Assembly: GCA_022484805.1 (NCBI GenBank)
Contig: JAKVKP010000015.1
Location: 1 to 60,515 of the forward strand
Source: Streptococcaceae bacterium
Lineage (GTDB): Bacteria; Bacillota; Bacilli; Lactobacillales; Streptococcaceae
Reading direction: 5' to 3'
DNA: 60,515 nucleotides
Positions 50,003-59,055 of the stretch are shown piece by piece. The notes beneath the pieces were generated by a model. It had not been told where the DNA came from and ran no database searches. It saw nothing but the letters and a program-made list of their open reading frames with translations. The position numbers and the translations under genes are program-made. How positions within the stretch are numbered: position 1 is the stretch's first letter; every line of letters begins with the position of its first letter.

Positions 50003-50152
50003 TTATTTAACTTCTTTAAAAATTACATGTTTACGTAATTTTGGTGAATATTTTTTTAATTCCAAACGATCTGGATTGTTACGTTTGTTCTTTTGTGTAA
50101 GATATAAACGTTCACCAGATTCTTTGTGTTCTAATGTAATATTAACACGCAT
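50003..50152 (-). CDS. rpmG: 50S ribosomal protein L33, zinc-free form
   Basis: A 49-residue L33 with [38 protein letters not shown] and a basic end. It lacks the four cysteines of the zinc-binding form, so it is the C-minus paralogue that cells use when zinc is scarce or constitutively. RBS GGGAGG. It lies 25 bp after rpmF on the same strand, an order usual in Streptococcaceae. Confidence 0.95.
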   Translation of the reverse strand: MRVNITLEHKESGERLYLTQKNKRNNPDRLELKKYSPKLRKHVIFKEVK

Positions 50153-50177
50153 TTTCTTGCCTCCCGATTATAATTGA

Positions 50178-50348
50178 TTAGTCTTTAGTTACTTTACGTC
50201 CTTTGTAATAGCCTTTTAAAGATACACGATGAGAACGGTGGTAATCGCCTGTTGTTTCATCAAAAGAAACAGTTGGTGCAGTTAAATTATAATGCGTACG
50301 GCGTTTGTTTTTCTTCGCTTTTGAAGTTTTACGAGCTGGTACAGCCAT
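50178..50348 (-). CDS. rpmF: 50S ribosomal protein L32, zinc-free form
   Basis: A 56-residue L32 beginning [20 protein letters not shown] and ending [12 protein letters not shown]. The CxxC pairs that bind zinc in many L32 proteins are absent. It is cotranscribed with rpmG. A promoter candidate (TTGAAA, 17 bp, TAAACT on the minus strand, about 50406-50434) lies upstream, and a perfect 12-bp inverted repeat lies directly behind it. Confidence 0.96.
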   Translation of the reverse strand: MAVPARKTSKAKKNKRRTHYNLTAPTVSFDETTGDYHRSHRVSLKGYYKGRKVTKD

Positions 50349-50745
50349 GGATAAAATCCCTCTTTTCTGATAATATTTTCCGATTTTTCACAGATACTTG
50401 ACTAGTTTATCATGATTTCAAACAGGTTTCAAGCATTTTGTAAAGTATTTTTACTTTACAAAACAAAAAGTTAAAATCGTTCGTCTGATAATTGCAAACG
50501 TAAGCAATTTTTTAATATACGGGACTGATGATTTTAACTTTTTTAACATTAAAGAAAAAGAGTGACTCAAGAACAATTGTCAGGCTGTTAAAGCTGAGGT
50601 GTCATATGTCATCTAGCCCCGAAATTTTGGTGATTTCCAAAAAACGGAGACAGTTAGTGAAAGGAATGCAGTTAAATCTAATCAACAGAAGCTTTACTTG
50701 CGTTATTTGAAAGCTGGGCAATAAAGCGATACAAATTATTTTTAC
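50349..50745. other. Gene-free gap with inverted repeats
   Basis: Two structures are visible. The first is a perfect 12-bp inverted repeat, TTTTGTAAAGTA/TACTTTACAAAA (50436-50463), just upstream of the rpmF promoter. The second is a nested dyad at about 50467-50543 (AAGTTAAAATC ... GATTTTAACTT outside, AATTGC/GCAATT inside) ending in a T-run on the plus strand. From 50545 to 50745 I see no gene; the open frame at 50528-50710 has no RBS and resembles nothing known to me. Confidence 0.6.
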
Positions 50746-51294
50746 TTAGGGATTGAGAAGTCTTGGAGCCTTTTTTACTAAAACTACTAAAATAATACTA
50801 AGTAAAATGGCATTGGCTAATGCGCTAGTTCCATTCAGGACAAATGAATACCAATAGGGACTCATACCTTTAGGTGCATAGCTTCCCCAGAAGATAACAC
50901 CGGCAATAAAATGCCAGAACCAGCGAGTAATCACACCGATAAAAATCGAAGCGACGAGCCATGGGAGATTATTTCTTTTTGTCTTAACCTGATGGGAAAA
51001 AATACCTACAAAACCACCAAAAGCAAAGGCAACTGGATATTCAATAATTACTTGGACGGCCGTTAAAATAAATGCTTTACCACTAATAATTGAAAGCAGT
51101 CCCCAGATGAAACCGGCAGTAACAGCTGGTAGAACACCTCTACGAAAGGCTAAAATTGCTAAAGGAATTAGACCAAGTGAAATATCAATTGCTGCATTCG
51201 CTGTTTGAATTGGAATGTAACTGAGTGCAAAAGCAACAGCGGCGATTACCGCTATTTCAACTAAAATTGTGACACTATGCTTTGAATTGGACAA
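50746..51294 (-). CDS. thiT: Thiamine ECF transporter S component ThiT
   Basis: A 182-residue membrane protein with six helices, the thiamine-binding subunit of an energy-coupling-factor importer. Residues known to bind thiamine in lactococcal ThiT are recognisable in context: the Trp in GFIWGLL, Glu in IEYPVAF, His in WFWHFIAGV, Trp/Tyr in FWGSYAPKG, and Tyr/Asn in YWYSFVLNG. The ECF ATPases and T component must lie elsewhere. A TPP riboswitch precedes it. Confidence 0.95.
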   Translation of the reverse strand: MSNSKHSVTILVEIAVIAAVAFALSYIPIQTANAAIDISLGLIPLAILAFRRGVLPAVTAGFIWGLLSIISGKAFILTAVQVIIEYPVAFAFGGFVGIFSHQVKTKRNNLPWLVASIFIGVITRWFWHFIAGVIFWGSYAPKGMSPYWYSFVLNGTSALANAILLSIILVVLVKKAPRLLNP

Positions 51295-51302
51295 AATAAA
51301 AA

Positions 51303-51513
51303 CCTCCTGTGATTGGACAAGAGGGACTGTTATTAATGTTTAAAGAATTACCGAAACCCAGTTATCGTTTTGGTAATTCTAATCACATCCCTACGCTCGT
51401 CTTAACGAGATCAGGTTTTGAGGGTCTAGACCGAAGCCATTCTCAACAAAAGTTCCCCTTGTGCTCTATTATTATTCCTCGTTTAGGATAGCGATATAAA
51501 TGATTCTTGTCAA
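51303..51513 (-). ncRNA. TPP riboswitch controlling thiT translation
   Basis: On the minus strand the promoter is TTGACA (51508-51513), 17 bp, TATCCT (51485-51490). The THI-box follows: GGGGAACT, TTGAGAATGGC, ACCCTCAAAACCTGATCT, then GCGTAGGGATGTG (core about 51380-51468). The first motif is TTGAGA rather than CTGAGA. Before the start codon, CCTCTTGT (51317-51324) can pair with ACAGGAGG (51303-51310), which contains the RBS. Control is therefore likely by hiding the RBS when TPP is bound. Confidence 0.9.
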
Positions 51514-51536
51514 GAGAAAGCGATTAATTGATGACG

Positions 51537-51553
51537 TATAGATTAAAACTATA
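51537..51553. promoter_or_regulatory. MET box upstream of the metF/metH cluster
   Basis: TATAGATTAAAACTATA matches the Streptococcaceae MET box (TATAGTTTNAAACTATA) with one mismatch. A TAAAAT at 51599-51604 with a poor -35 would start transcription near 51611, placing the box centre at about -66, typical for a LysR-type activator. Confidence 0.72.
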
Positions 51554-51663
51554 TCTAAGGATAAAAAGATAGAATTATTTTCGTCAATAAATCAGTGATA
51601 AAATGGGTTTGACTAAAAAGGGTGTAATTTTTGTTATAAAAAATAAATATAGGGGCGAAAATA

Positions 51664-52527
51664 ATGAAAATCAATGAGATTTACCAGAAGGCGAGAAAAG
51701 CAAAAAAACCAGTTATTTCCTTGGAGATATTTCCACCGAAACAACAGAATGGCGTTGAGACTATTTTTCAAACTATCGATCAATTGACCGCTAAGCCTGA
51801 TTTTATAAGTGTAACCTACGGTGCTGCAGGTAGCATTACACGTACAAATAAAACATTAGAAATTGCCAAGAAAATCAAGACGGATTATGGTATTGAATCT
51901 TTGCACCATTTGACTTCTATTATGAATAGTCGTAACGAAATTGATCGCATTGTTTCAGAAATAAAAGGTGCAGGTATTGAAAATATTTTGGCTTTACGTG
52001 GTGATATTCCAAAAGGTGTGACTGATTTTCCAAATGATTTCACCTATGCTAAAGAATTGATTGCTGAAATCAAGCAAATTGGTGATTTTTCAATTGGTGC
52101 GGCTTGTTATCCAGAAGGTCATATTGACGAAAAGGCTAATCGAGAAAATATACAACATTTATTAGAAAAAGAAAATGCCGGTGCGGACTTCTTTATTTCA
52201 CAATTATTTTTTGATAATCAAGCATTTTACGATTTATTAGATGCACGTCGTAAAGCACGAATTACTGCCCCAATTGCGGCAGGGATTATGCCGATTATGA
52301 CAGTTTCGCAGGTTGAAAAAATGATTTACTTTGGTGCAAGTTTACCAATTGAATTAATTAAAATTATTCATCGTTATCAAAATTCACCTGAGGATTTACA
52401 AAAGGCTGGCTTAGAGTTTGCATTTAATCAGATTGATGAATTAATCGAAAACGGCGTTTCTGGTGTTCATGTTTACACTATGAATCGACCAATTATTGCC
52501 AATGCGATTATGAATCGATATAAGTAA
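51664..52527 (+). CDS. metF: 5,10-methylenetetrahydrofolate reductase
   Basis: A 287-residue MTHFR with FAD-barrel landmarks ISLEIFPPKQ (catalytic Glu), SVTYGAAGS, LRGDIPKG, GAACYPEGH and ADFFISQLFFDN. It makes 5-methyl-THF, the methyl donor for both methionine synthases encoded in this window. RBS AGGGG is modest. It heads the methionine cluster behind the MET box. A 123-bp gap with a hairpin separates it from the next gene. Confidence 0.95.
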   Translation: MKINEIYQKARKAKKPVISLEIFPPKQQNGVETIFQTIDQLTAKPDFISVTYGAAGSITRTNKTLEIAKKIKTDYGIESLHHLTSIMNSRNEIDRIVSEIKGAGIENILALRGDIPKGVTDFPNDFTYAKELIAEIKQIGDFSIGAACYPEGHIDEKANRENIQHLLEKENAGADFFISQLFFDNQAFYDLLDARRKARITAPIAAGIMPIMTVSQVEKMIYFGASLPIELIKIIHRYQNSPEDLQKAGLEFAFNQIDELIENGVSGVHVYTMNRPIIANAIMNRYK

Positions 52528-52598
52528 ATGATTCATAAATTTATTTATCAGGGATACTTTGATATCAATTCGTAAGGTATAATGTTTTTATACTCAAA

Positions 52599-52631
52599 AT
52601 AATGAGCTAGTGTCTAACACTAGCTTTTCAT
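52599..52631 (+). terminator. Hairpin between metF and the reactivation gene
   Basis: AGCTAGTG/CACTAGCT (52605-52625) forms a perfect stem followed by only four T. A TATAAT at 52579-52584 precedes it, so it may be a partial terminator or attenuator in front of the metH part of the cluster. Confidence 0.5.
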
Positions 52632-52650
52632 TTATCAAAAGGATGATCAA

Positions 52651-53322
52651 ATGCAATATTTACCATTATCAAAAAAAGAAGTTTTACGTTATTTAGGTTA
52701 TAGACGAAAACACGAGCTAACTCCAGAGCTTTCTAAAATGATAGATGAATTAATGCAAGAGGTGCAAGAATGTGCTAAGGCCAGATATACATATCAAGTA
52801 TTTGATTTGGCAGTTAATTTGGAAAACGAAGAAATTACAGTTATTGGCACTGATTTTCATATTCCTGGTAATAATGCCTATCATCATTTGAAGAATGCCG
52901 AAAAAATTGTATTGTATGCTGGAACACTCGGACTAGAAATTGAACGAAAAATTCGTATTTATGAAGCAATCGAATTGACTAAGGGGTTCATCCTTGACGC
53001 CTGTGCCGTTGATTATATTGAAAAGGTTTTGGATTTAGCAGAGGTGGATGTAAGTCATCAATATCCAGATTATTATTTAAATCGTCGATTCTCACCGGGG
53101 TATGGGGATGTGCCACTATCGATTCAGGATGGTTTTTTACGTGTATGTGGTGCGGATAAAAAGCTCGGCATAACATTAACTGATACTAATTTAATGATAC
53201 CTAGAAAGAGTGTAACAGCCTTTGCGGGTTTATTTAAAAGCGAACAGCTTGCTCGACCAAGATGGAAAAGTCCGGAAAATCTCTCTATTGAAATGGTCAA
53301 GGATGCTAAAATGAAGTTATAA
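52651..53322 (+). CDS. Stand-alone methionine synthase activation-domain protein
   Basis: A 223-residue protein matching the SAM-binding activation domain that forms the C-terminus of E. coli-type MetH. The SAM-site stretch RRFSPGYGDVPLSIQ is at about residues 145-159, and TDTNLMIPRKSVTAFAGL follows. It allows reductive remethylation of inactive cob(II)alamin. Here it is a separate polypeptide directly before a MetH that lacks this domain, with 24 bp between them. This is the arrangement known from Thermotoga and many Firmicutes. RBS AAAGGATG. Confidence 0.9.
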   Translation: MQYLPLSKKEVLRYLGYRRKHELTPELSKMIDELMQEVQECAKARYTYQVFDLAVNLENEEITVIGTDFHIPGNNAYHHLKNAEKIVLYAGTLGLEIERKIRIYEAIELTKGFILDACAVDYIEKVLDLAEVDVSHQYPDYYLNRRFSPGYGDVPLSIQDGFLRVCGADKKLGITLTDTNLMIPRKSVTAFAGLFKSEQLARPRWKSPENLSIEMVKDAKMKL

Positions 53323-53346
53323 ATTATTATCTGATTGGAGGGGGAA

Positions 53347-55728
53347 ATGAAAGTACTAGAGGCTTTACAAAAGAAACAATTATTGTTTGATGGTGCAATG
53401 GGGACTCAACTACAAGCAAGGGGATTACCAGTTGGCGAGCATCCAGAATATTTTAATTTATCACATCCAGAAATTGTCCGAGCAATTCATCAAGACTACG
53501 TTTTGGCTGGTGCAGATATTATTACGACTAATACCTTCCAAGCCAATCGGACTAAATTAAAGGCGGATGAGATTAAGCCAGTTATTGAAAAAGCAGTTAG
53601 TATTGCCAAATCTGCCCATCCGAAGTATGTTGCTTACGATATGGGACCAATTGGTCAGCTCTTGCAGCCCATGGGAACTTTGTCCTTTGAGACAGCCTAT
53701 GATTATTTTAAAGAGCAAGCAGTGTTGGCGGAACAGGCGGGAGCCGATTTAATCATTTTTGAAACGATGTCCGATTTACTGGAAACTAAAATTGGCGTGC
53801 TTGCTGTCAAGGAAAATACCAATTTACCTTTGTTTGTAACAATGACTTATCAGGCTGATGGCCGAACTTTTGTTGGTACGAATCCAAAAACAGCAACCCT
53901 GACTTTACAAAATTTAGGAGTTGATGTAATTGGTGTGAACTGTTCCCTAGGTCCTAAAGAGCTAGGCCCCGTTGTGAGTGAAATTTTAACCTATGCACAA
54001 ATTCCAGTTATGGTTCAAGCCAATGCGGGATTACCTGAAATGGTGGCTGGTGAAAGTGTTTATAAGATTACCGCTGAGGAATACGTCGCATATTCTAAGC
54101 AACTTTTAAAACAGGGAGTTTGTGTAATTGGCGGTTGCTGTGGGACAACGCCTGCCTTTATTCATGGTCTACGTCGAGCGATAGATGCACAGCCAATGGT
54201 CAGGACAGCACCACGTATTTTAACAGCCGTTACCAGTGGTTTAGATACAGTTGAGATTGGACAGGGAATTTCCTTAATCGGTGAACGAATTAATCCAACA
54301 GGTAAAGCTCTGCTTAAACAAGCCTTGCGAAATAATGATTTGGATTATTTATTAAAGGAAGCCGTTTTACAATCAGAGGCTGGAGCAGATATATTAGATG
54401 TGAATGTTGGTTTGCCAGAGATTGATGAGCCAAAAATGATGGTTGAAGCAATCAAACAGATTCAAAGTTTAATCAACTGTCCTTTACAAATAGATAGCTC
54501 AGAGGTAGCAGCACTAGAAAGTGGTGCACGTTATTACAATGGTGTACCCTTGATTAATTCTGTTAATGGTAAACAAAAAAGCTTGGATCAAGTATTGCCG
54601 ATTGCTGCGAAATATGGTGCTGTTATTTTAGGACTTTGTATTGATGAGTCTGGAATTCCAGAGACTGCGGTAAGTCGTTATGAGATTGCTAAAAAGATTG
54701 TTTTAGAAGCGCAAAAATACGGTATTCCTAAAGAACGTGTGATGATTGATCCACTCGTTTTGACTGCTTCTGCGCAACAGGCACAAGTCGCTGTTACCTT
54801 AGAAACAATTCGTTTGGTTAAGACGAAATTAAATTGTAAAACGGCTGTTGGGCTGTCTAATATTTCATTTGGTCTGCCAAATCGTGATTTGATGAACGGC
54901 ACCTTTTTAGCCGCTGCAGTGGGCGCGGGCTTAGATGCCCCAATTATGAACCCTTTATCTGATTACATGATGCATATTGTTCGAGCGCTTAAGGTGATTT
55001 CGATGCAGGATGTCAATGCAACAAATTATATTAACAATGAGCAACACAGTCAATTTGTAGTTTCGGACTCCAGACAACAAGCTCAGTCTAATCAATCTGA
55101 TGAAGCTTTAGACTTAAAAGCGATGATTATTAAAGGACGTAAGGAGCTGACTGCTAAGGAGACCGAGCGATTATTAGAGAGGTTAACACCTCTGGAAGTA
55201 GTGGACAGTTACTTTATTCCAGCTTTGAATATTGTCGGTCAAAAATTTGAAGCCGGAGAATTATTCTTACCACAATTAATGCAGTCTGCTGAGGCAACTA
55301 AAAATGCGCAAACAGTTTTGAAGGCTAAAATGGTTCAACAAGGAACAATTGCTGAATCAAAGGGTAAGATATTACTGTGTACGGTTGAAGGAGATATCCA
55401 TGACATCGGGAAAAACATTGTTAAAATGATTCTCGAAAATTATGGTTTTGAGGTGATTGATTTAGGCAAGGATGCGTCAATCGAAAAAGTAGTTGAAACG
55501 GTTATCCGAGAGGATATTCAATTAATTGGACTCTCTGCTTTAATGACAACAACTGTTCAGAATATGAAACGGACAATTGCTGCTGTTCGTGCGAGTGGTC
55601 ATCGCGCACAATTTATGGTGGGTGGTGCTGTTTTAAATGAAGAATATCGAGAATTTGTCGGTGCAGAGTATTATGCTAAAGATGCTATGGCAAGTGTTGA
55701 AATTGCCAATCATTTTTTTGCAAAGTAA
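53347..55728 (+). CDS. metH: Cobalamin-dependent methionine synthase, without activation domain
   Basis: A 793-residue MetH. It comprises a homocysteine-binding barrel (DGAMGTQLQARGL; zinc cysteines in GVNCSLGP and GGCCGTTP), a methyl-THF-binding pterin barrel (LIGERINPTGK, ADILDVNVGLPEID), a helical cap and a cobalamin-binding Rossmann domain. The lower-ligand motif DIHDIG has His685. The protein ends right after the cobalamin domain; the fourth domain is encoded by the preceding gene. GGAGGGGG at 53336-53343 favours ATG 53347 over TTG 53335. Confidence 0.96.
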   Translation: MKVLEALQKKQLLFDGAMGTQLQARGLPVGEHPEYFNLSHPEIVRAIHQDYVLAGADIITTNTFQANRTKLKADEIKPVIEKAVSIAKSAHPKYVAYDMGPIGQLLQPMGTLSFETAYDYFKEQAVLAEQAGADLIIFETMSDLLETKIGVLAVKENTNLPLFVTMTYQADGRTFVGTNPKTATLTLQNLGVDVIGVNCSLGPKELGPVVSEILTYAQIPVMVQANAGLPEMVAGESVYKITAEEYVAYSKQLLKQGVCVIGGCCGTTPAFIHGLRRAIDAQPMVRTAPRILTAVTSGLDTVEIGQGISLIGERINPTGKALLKQALRNNDLDYLLKEAVLQSEAGADILDVNVGLPEIDEPKMMVEAIKQIQSLINCPLQIDSSEVAALESGARYYNGVPLINSVNGKQKSLDQVLPIAAKYGAVILGLCIDESGIPETAVSRYEIAKKIVLEAQKYGIPKERVMIDPLVLTASAQQAQVAVTLETIRLVKTKLNCKTAVGLSNISFGLPNRDLMNGTFLAAAVGAGLDAPIMNPLSDYMMHIVRALKVISMQDVNATNYINNEQHSQFVVSDSRQQAQSNQSDEALDLKAMIIKGRKELTAKETERLLERLTPLEVVDSYFIPALNIVGQKFEAGELFLPQLMQSAEATKNAQTVLKAKMVQQGTIAESKGKILLCTVEGDIHDIGKNIVKMILENYGFEVIDLGKDASIEKVVETVIREDIQLIGLSALMTTTVQNMKRTIAAVRASGHRAQFMVGGAVLNEEYREFVGAEYYAKDAMASVEIANHFFAK

Positions 55729-55807
55729 AAATTAGATAATTAATTAACAGTGTTGCTTATAGATTAAATTATTAATATTAATTATAGAAAAATGAGGGAT
55801 TAGTTTA

Positions 55808-56191
55808 ATGAAAAAGGTTTTATCAAGTATTGTCATTACTTTACTATTTACGACGGGCTGTAGCGCTAAAAATAATCAAACAACAGAGTCTTCTTCCAGT
55901 CATAATGAAACAGTTAAGGTTGAGGTGACATTAACAAAAGAAGGTGCTGATACTGTTGAAAAACAAGTTGAAGCGACGAAAGGTACCAATCTTTTAGATC
56001 TAATGACAACTCAATTTAAAGCAAAAGCAGATAATGGTTTTATCACAGAAATCAATGGCTGGGCACAAGATGAAGCTGCTGGGAAATACTGGTTATTTAA
56101 AGTAAACGGTGTTGATTCACAGGTTGGCGCTAAAGAGGTGACACTAAAAAATGGGGATCAATATGATTTTCGCTTGGAAGCGATGCAATGA
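55808..56191 (+). CDS. DUF4430 lipoprotein, putative cobalamin-binding
   Basis: A 127-residue exported protein. A short signal sequence (MKKVLSSIVITLLFTTGC) ends in a slightly unusual lipobox with the candidate lipid Cys at residue 18, followed by a Ser/Thr/Asn-rich linker. The rest is a DUF4430 domain (ATKGTNLLDLM, ITEINGWAQDEAAGKYWLFKVNG, LKNGDQYDF). Pfam relates DUF4430 to the C-terminal domain of transcobalamin and intrinsic factor. It overlaps the next gene, an ECF S component, by 4 bp. I infer that it captures cobalamin at the cell surface for that transporter. Confidence 0.8.
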   Translation: MKKVLSSIVITLLFTTGCSAKNNQTTESSSSHNETVKVEVTLTKEGADTVEKQVEATKGTNLLDLMTTQFKAKADNGFITEINGWAQDEAAGKYWLFKVNGVDSQVGAKEVTLKNGDQYDFRLEAMQ

Positions 56192-56673
56192 GTCTAATTA
56201 AAATTAGTCGACTTGGGCTATTGGTCGCTGCCTGCGTTGTTTTGAGGACAGTATTTCAGTGGGTGCCCAATGTGCAACCAATTTCGGCTATTTTTTTAAT
56301 TTTAGTCAGTTTGTTAGGTTTGCCCTCAGCTATTTTAGTAGCGATTATGACGATGGTGGTCACAGGTATCTATATGGGATTTGGTTACTGGGTTGCATTT
56401 CAGTGTTTTGCTTATTCTATCATCCTAGTTGGGATGCGCTGCTTAGTTAATCAACCATTCTGGCTAAGAACAGGATATGCTTTATTATCAGGCTATTTTT
56501 ATGGTCTAATCATGAGTATTCTCTACAATTTACTTTTTGGTTTAGGTCATTTTACTGCATATTATCTGTCAGGTTTATTTTTTGATACATTGCATGCTGT
56601 CAGTAATTTTGTTTTCTATTTGCTATTATTTCCAATTTTACTGCGTTTATTTAAAATGGTAAGAGAACCCTGA
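56188..56673 (+). CDS. cblT: ECF transporter S component, CblT-like
   Basis: A 161-residue protein with about five or six membrane helices and the N-terminal stretch FQWVPNVQPISAIFLI that is typical of the CblT group of ECF substrate-binding subunits. CblT proteins were predicted from genomic context, and later shown, to import cobalamin. It is translationally coupled (ATGA overlap) to a DUF4430 lipoprotein and follows metH, which needs cobalamin. The shared ECF ATPases and T subunit are elsewhere. A terminator follows at 56698-56728. Confidence 0.8.
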   Translation: MSLIKISRLGLLVAACVVLRTVFQWVPNVQPISAIFLILVSLLGLPSAILVAIMTMVVTGIYMGFGYWVAFQCFAYSIILVGMRCLVNQPFWLRTGYALLSGYFYGLIMSILYNLLFGLGHFTAYYLSGLFFDTLHAVSNFVFYLLLFPILLRLFKMVREP

Positions 56674-56697
56674 AGGCATCTTTATAATTTTACCAAG

Positions 56698-56728
56698 GAG
56701 GTAAGACAATCAGTCTTTACCTCTATTT
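56698..56728 (+). terminator. Terminator of the metH-cblT cluster
   Basis: GAGGTAAGAC pairs with GTCTTTACCTC (loop AATCA) and is followed by TATTTTA. Confidence 0.75.
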
Positions 56729-56933
56729 TAATGAACTGAAGAATTAGTTTTAAAATATTAATTATAGTAAATACAGGTTATCCCGCTTTTCCTTCGTTCT
56801 ACTATTTTTTTCGTGTCTTATTAATAGTCTATATATGTCAGCCAAGCTAGAGTAATTCGTAATTTGCGAAACTAATCTTTATGCTTATCGAGGCTATTAT
56901 AACAACAGTTCTTAACATATTTTTTATAAAAAT

Positions 56934-57066
56934 AGTAAACGTTTAACAGATAATAACTTTTTATTTTAGATATACTTATAAAATATTAATTATTTTCTGT
57001 TAAACGATTGACATAAATAAAAAAATCGCTTACAATAAATAACGTCAGAAGATGAAAGCGTTTTTC
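56934..57066 (+). promoter_or_regulatory. Promoter region of the sucrose-type PTS gene
   Basis: The 380-bp gap before the PTS gene holds AGTAAACGTTTAACA (56934-56948, LacI-type operator), a consensus promoter (TTGACA 57008-57013, 17 bp, TACAAT 57031-57036) and a strong cre-like site TGAAAGCGTTTTTC (57053-57066) downstream of the start. Another half-site, GTTAAACGATTG, overlaps the -35. I see nothing else from 56729 to 56930. Confidence 0.75.
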
Positions 57067-57105
57067 TTAAAGCTGATCCATAATTTATCAAAGGAGTGTA
57101 TTAGT

Positions 57106-59049
57106 ATGAACCACAAGGAAGTTGCCGAGCGCGTTTTCCAAGCCTTGGGAGAAGAGAATTTAGTTGCTGCAGCTCATTGCGCGACTCGATTAAGATTAGT
57201 TGTTAAAGATACATCTAAAATTAATCAACAAGCATTAGATGAAGACCCTGATTTAAAAGGGACATTTGAGGCAAATGGTCAATATCAAATTATTGTAGGA
57301 CCAGGTGATGTGAACGTTGTTTATAAAGAATTAGTCGCTTTGTCTGGTGTTGGTGAAACCACCAAAGATGAATTGAAAGAAGTTGCAAATCAAGAAACCA
57401 ATCCGGTTATGAAATTAATTAAGGTATTATCCGATATATTTGTTCCACTTATTCCTGCACTGGTTGCTGGTGGTCTCTTGATGGCGCTTAATAATGTTTT
57501 GACTGGTCAAGGCTTATTTGGACCGAAATCAATCGTTGAAATGGTACCAGGAATTCAAGGCTTTGCTGAAATGGTCAATCTAATGGCATCAGCACCTTTT
57601 GCCTTTTTACCAATATTAATTGGATTTTCTGCAACTAAACGCTTTGGTGGCAATCCATATCTTGGAGCAGCTGCTGGTATGATGTTAGTTATGCCTGATT
57701 TAGTCAATGGCTATGGCGTGGCCGAAGCGATGACTAGTGGAAAAATGCCTTATTGGGATGTCTTTGGCTTCCAAATTGCCCAAGCGGGCTACCAAGGTCA
57801 AGTTTTACCTGTTATCGGTGTGGCATGGATTTTAGCTACCTTAGAAAAATTCTTCCACAAACATTTAAATAATGCGGTTGATTTTACCTTTACACCAATG
57901 CTATCAATTATTATTACAGGCTTTGTTACTTTTGCTTTTGTAGGACCAGTTTTACGGACCGTTTCTAATGGATTGACTGATGGAATTGTCTGGGTTGTGC
58001 AAACATTAGGTGGTTTTGGCTACGGTATTTTTGGTGCAGTTTATTCAGCAATCGTTTTAACGGGATTACATCAATCCTTCCCTGCAATTGAGACAACTCT
58101 ATTAGCTGATATTGCTAAGACAGGGGGGAGCTTCCTATTCCCAATTGCATCAGCAGCTAACGTTGCCCAAGGTGCGGCCTGTTTTGCCATTTTCTTATTA
58201 ACCAAAAACGAAAAACAAAAAGGCCTAGCTTCCTCAGCAGCATTTTCAGCAATGCTAGGAATTACTGAACCTGCCCTATTTGGGGTCAATCTTAAATTAA
58301 AATTCCCGTTCTTCATTGCATTAGGTGCATCAGGAATTGGTTCGGCATTCTTAGGCTTCACCAATGTTCATAGTGTATCACTTGGACCTGCAGGTGTAAT
58401 TGGTTTTATTGCGATTGATCCAAAATCAATTCCAATGTTTATGATTGGTATTATTATTAGTATGGTAATTGCATTCACAGCAACTTATATCTATGGTCGA
58501 AATAAATTAGAAGTGCCTGCTAATGTAGCTTCTACTGATACTGCTGCTCAGGATATTAATACAGCTGTAAGTACCGAAGGTGTTGCTGATGAAGAAATCT
58601 TTGCACCTGTTCAAGGTAATGTGATTCAACTGAGTGAAACGAATGATCCTGTTTTTTCAAGCGAAATGATGGGAAAAGGCTTAGCGATTGAACCAACAGA
58701 GGGTAAGATTTATGCACCGGCCGATGGTGTTTTGACGGTAACCAATGATTCAAAACATGCTTATGGCATTCAGACAGATAAGGGTGCAGAAATTTTATTG
58801 CATATCGGTATCGATACGGTTCAAATGAATGGCGATGGTTTCACTACAGAGGTTACCCAAGGACAAGTAGTCAAAAAAGGTCAGCATTTAGGATCATTTG
58901 ATATTGAAAAAATTAAAGCAGCAGGCTTTGAGTCAACAGTAATGGTCATTGTAACTAATACCATGAGCTATGCAGAAGTTGACAAGATTGCCAACCAAGC
59001 TGTTAAGGTCGGAGAAACAATTATTACTCTATCTCAACCAGCTAGCTAA
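57106..59049 (+). CDS. scrA: Sucrose-type PTS permease, EIIBCA
   Basis: A 647-residue enzyme II with EIIB (phospho-Cys25 in AHCATRLRL), a ten-helix EIIC ([24 protein letters not shown]) and a C-terminal EIIA ([14 protein letters not shown] with the active His). It is the streptococcal ScrA type, for sucrose and in some hosts raffinose-family sugars or trehalose. AAGGAG at 57091-57096 fixes ATG 57106 although the frame opens at 57052. It lies far from scrB and directly before an alpha-galactosidase. Confidence 0.9.
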   Translation: MNHKEVAERVFQALGEENLVAAAHCATRLRLVVKDTSKINQQALDEDPDLKGTFEANGQYQIIVGPGDVNVVYKELVALSGVGETTKDELKEVANQETNPVMKLIKVLSDIFVPLIPALVAGGLLMALNNVLTGQGLFGPKSIVEMVPGIQGFAEMVNLMASAPFAFLPILIGFSATKRFGGNPYLGAAAGMMLVMPDLVNGYGVAEAMTSGKMPYWDVFGFQIAQAGYQGQVLPVIGVAWILATLEKFFHKHLNNAVDFTFTPMLSIIITGFVTFAFVGPVLRTVSNGLTDGIVWVVQTLGGFGYGIFGAVYSAIVLTGLHQSFPAIETTLLADIAKTGGSFLFPIASAANVAQGAACFAIFLLTKNEKQKGLASSAAFSAMLGITEPALFGVNLKLKFPFFIALGASGIGSAFLGFTNVHSVSLGPAGVIGFIAIDPKSIPMFMIGIIISMVIAFTATYIYGRNKLEVPANVASTDTAAQDINTAVSTEGVADEEIFAPVQGNVIQLSETNDPVFSSEMMGKGLAIEPTEGKIYAPADGVLTVTNDSKHAYGIQTDKGAEILLHIGIDTVQMNGDGFTTEVTQGQVVKKGQHLGSFDIEKIKAAGFESTVMVIVTNTMSYAEVDKIANQAVKVGETIITLSQPAS

Positions 59050-59055
59050 AATGAT

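Noticed and set aside
49965..50177. Plus-strand open frame over rpmG
   Set aside because: It is the shadow of the L33 gene on the minus strand.
50528..50710. Open frame of 60 codons between rpmF and thiT
   Set aside because: It begins inside a hairpin, has no RBS and shows no recognisable motif.
51309..51491. Plus-strand open frame of 60 codons opposite the thiT leader
   Set aside because: It is the antisense of the TPP riboswitch, which explains the conserved blocks.
51484..51663. Cobalamin or SAM riboswitch before the metF/metH cluster
   Set aside because: No B12-box or S-box core is present; the region is accounted for by the thiT promoter and a MET box.
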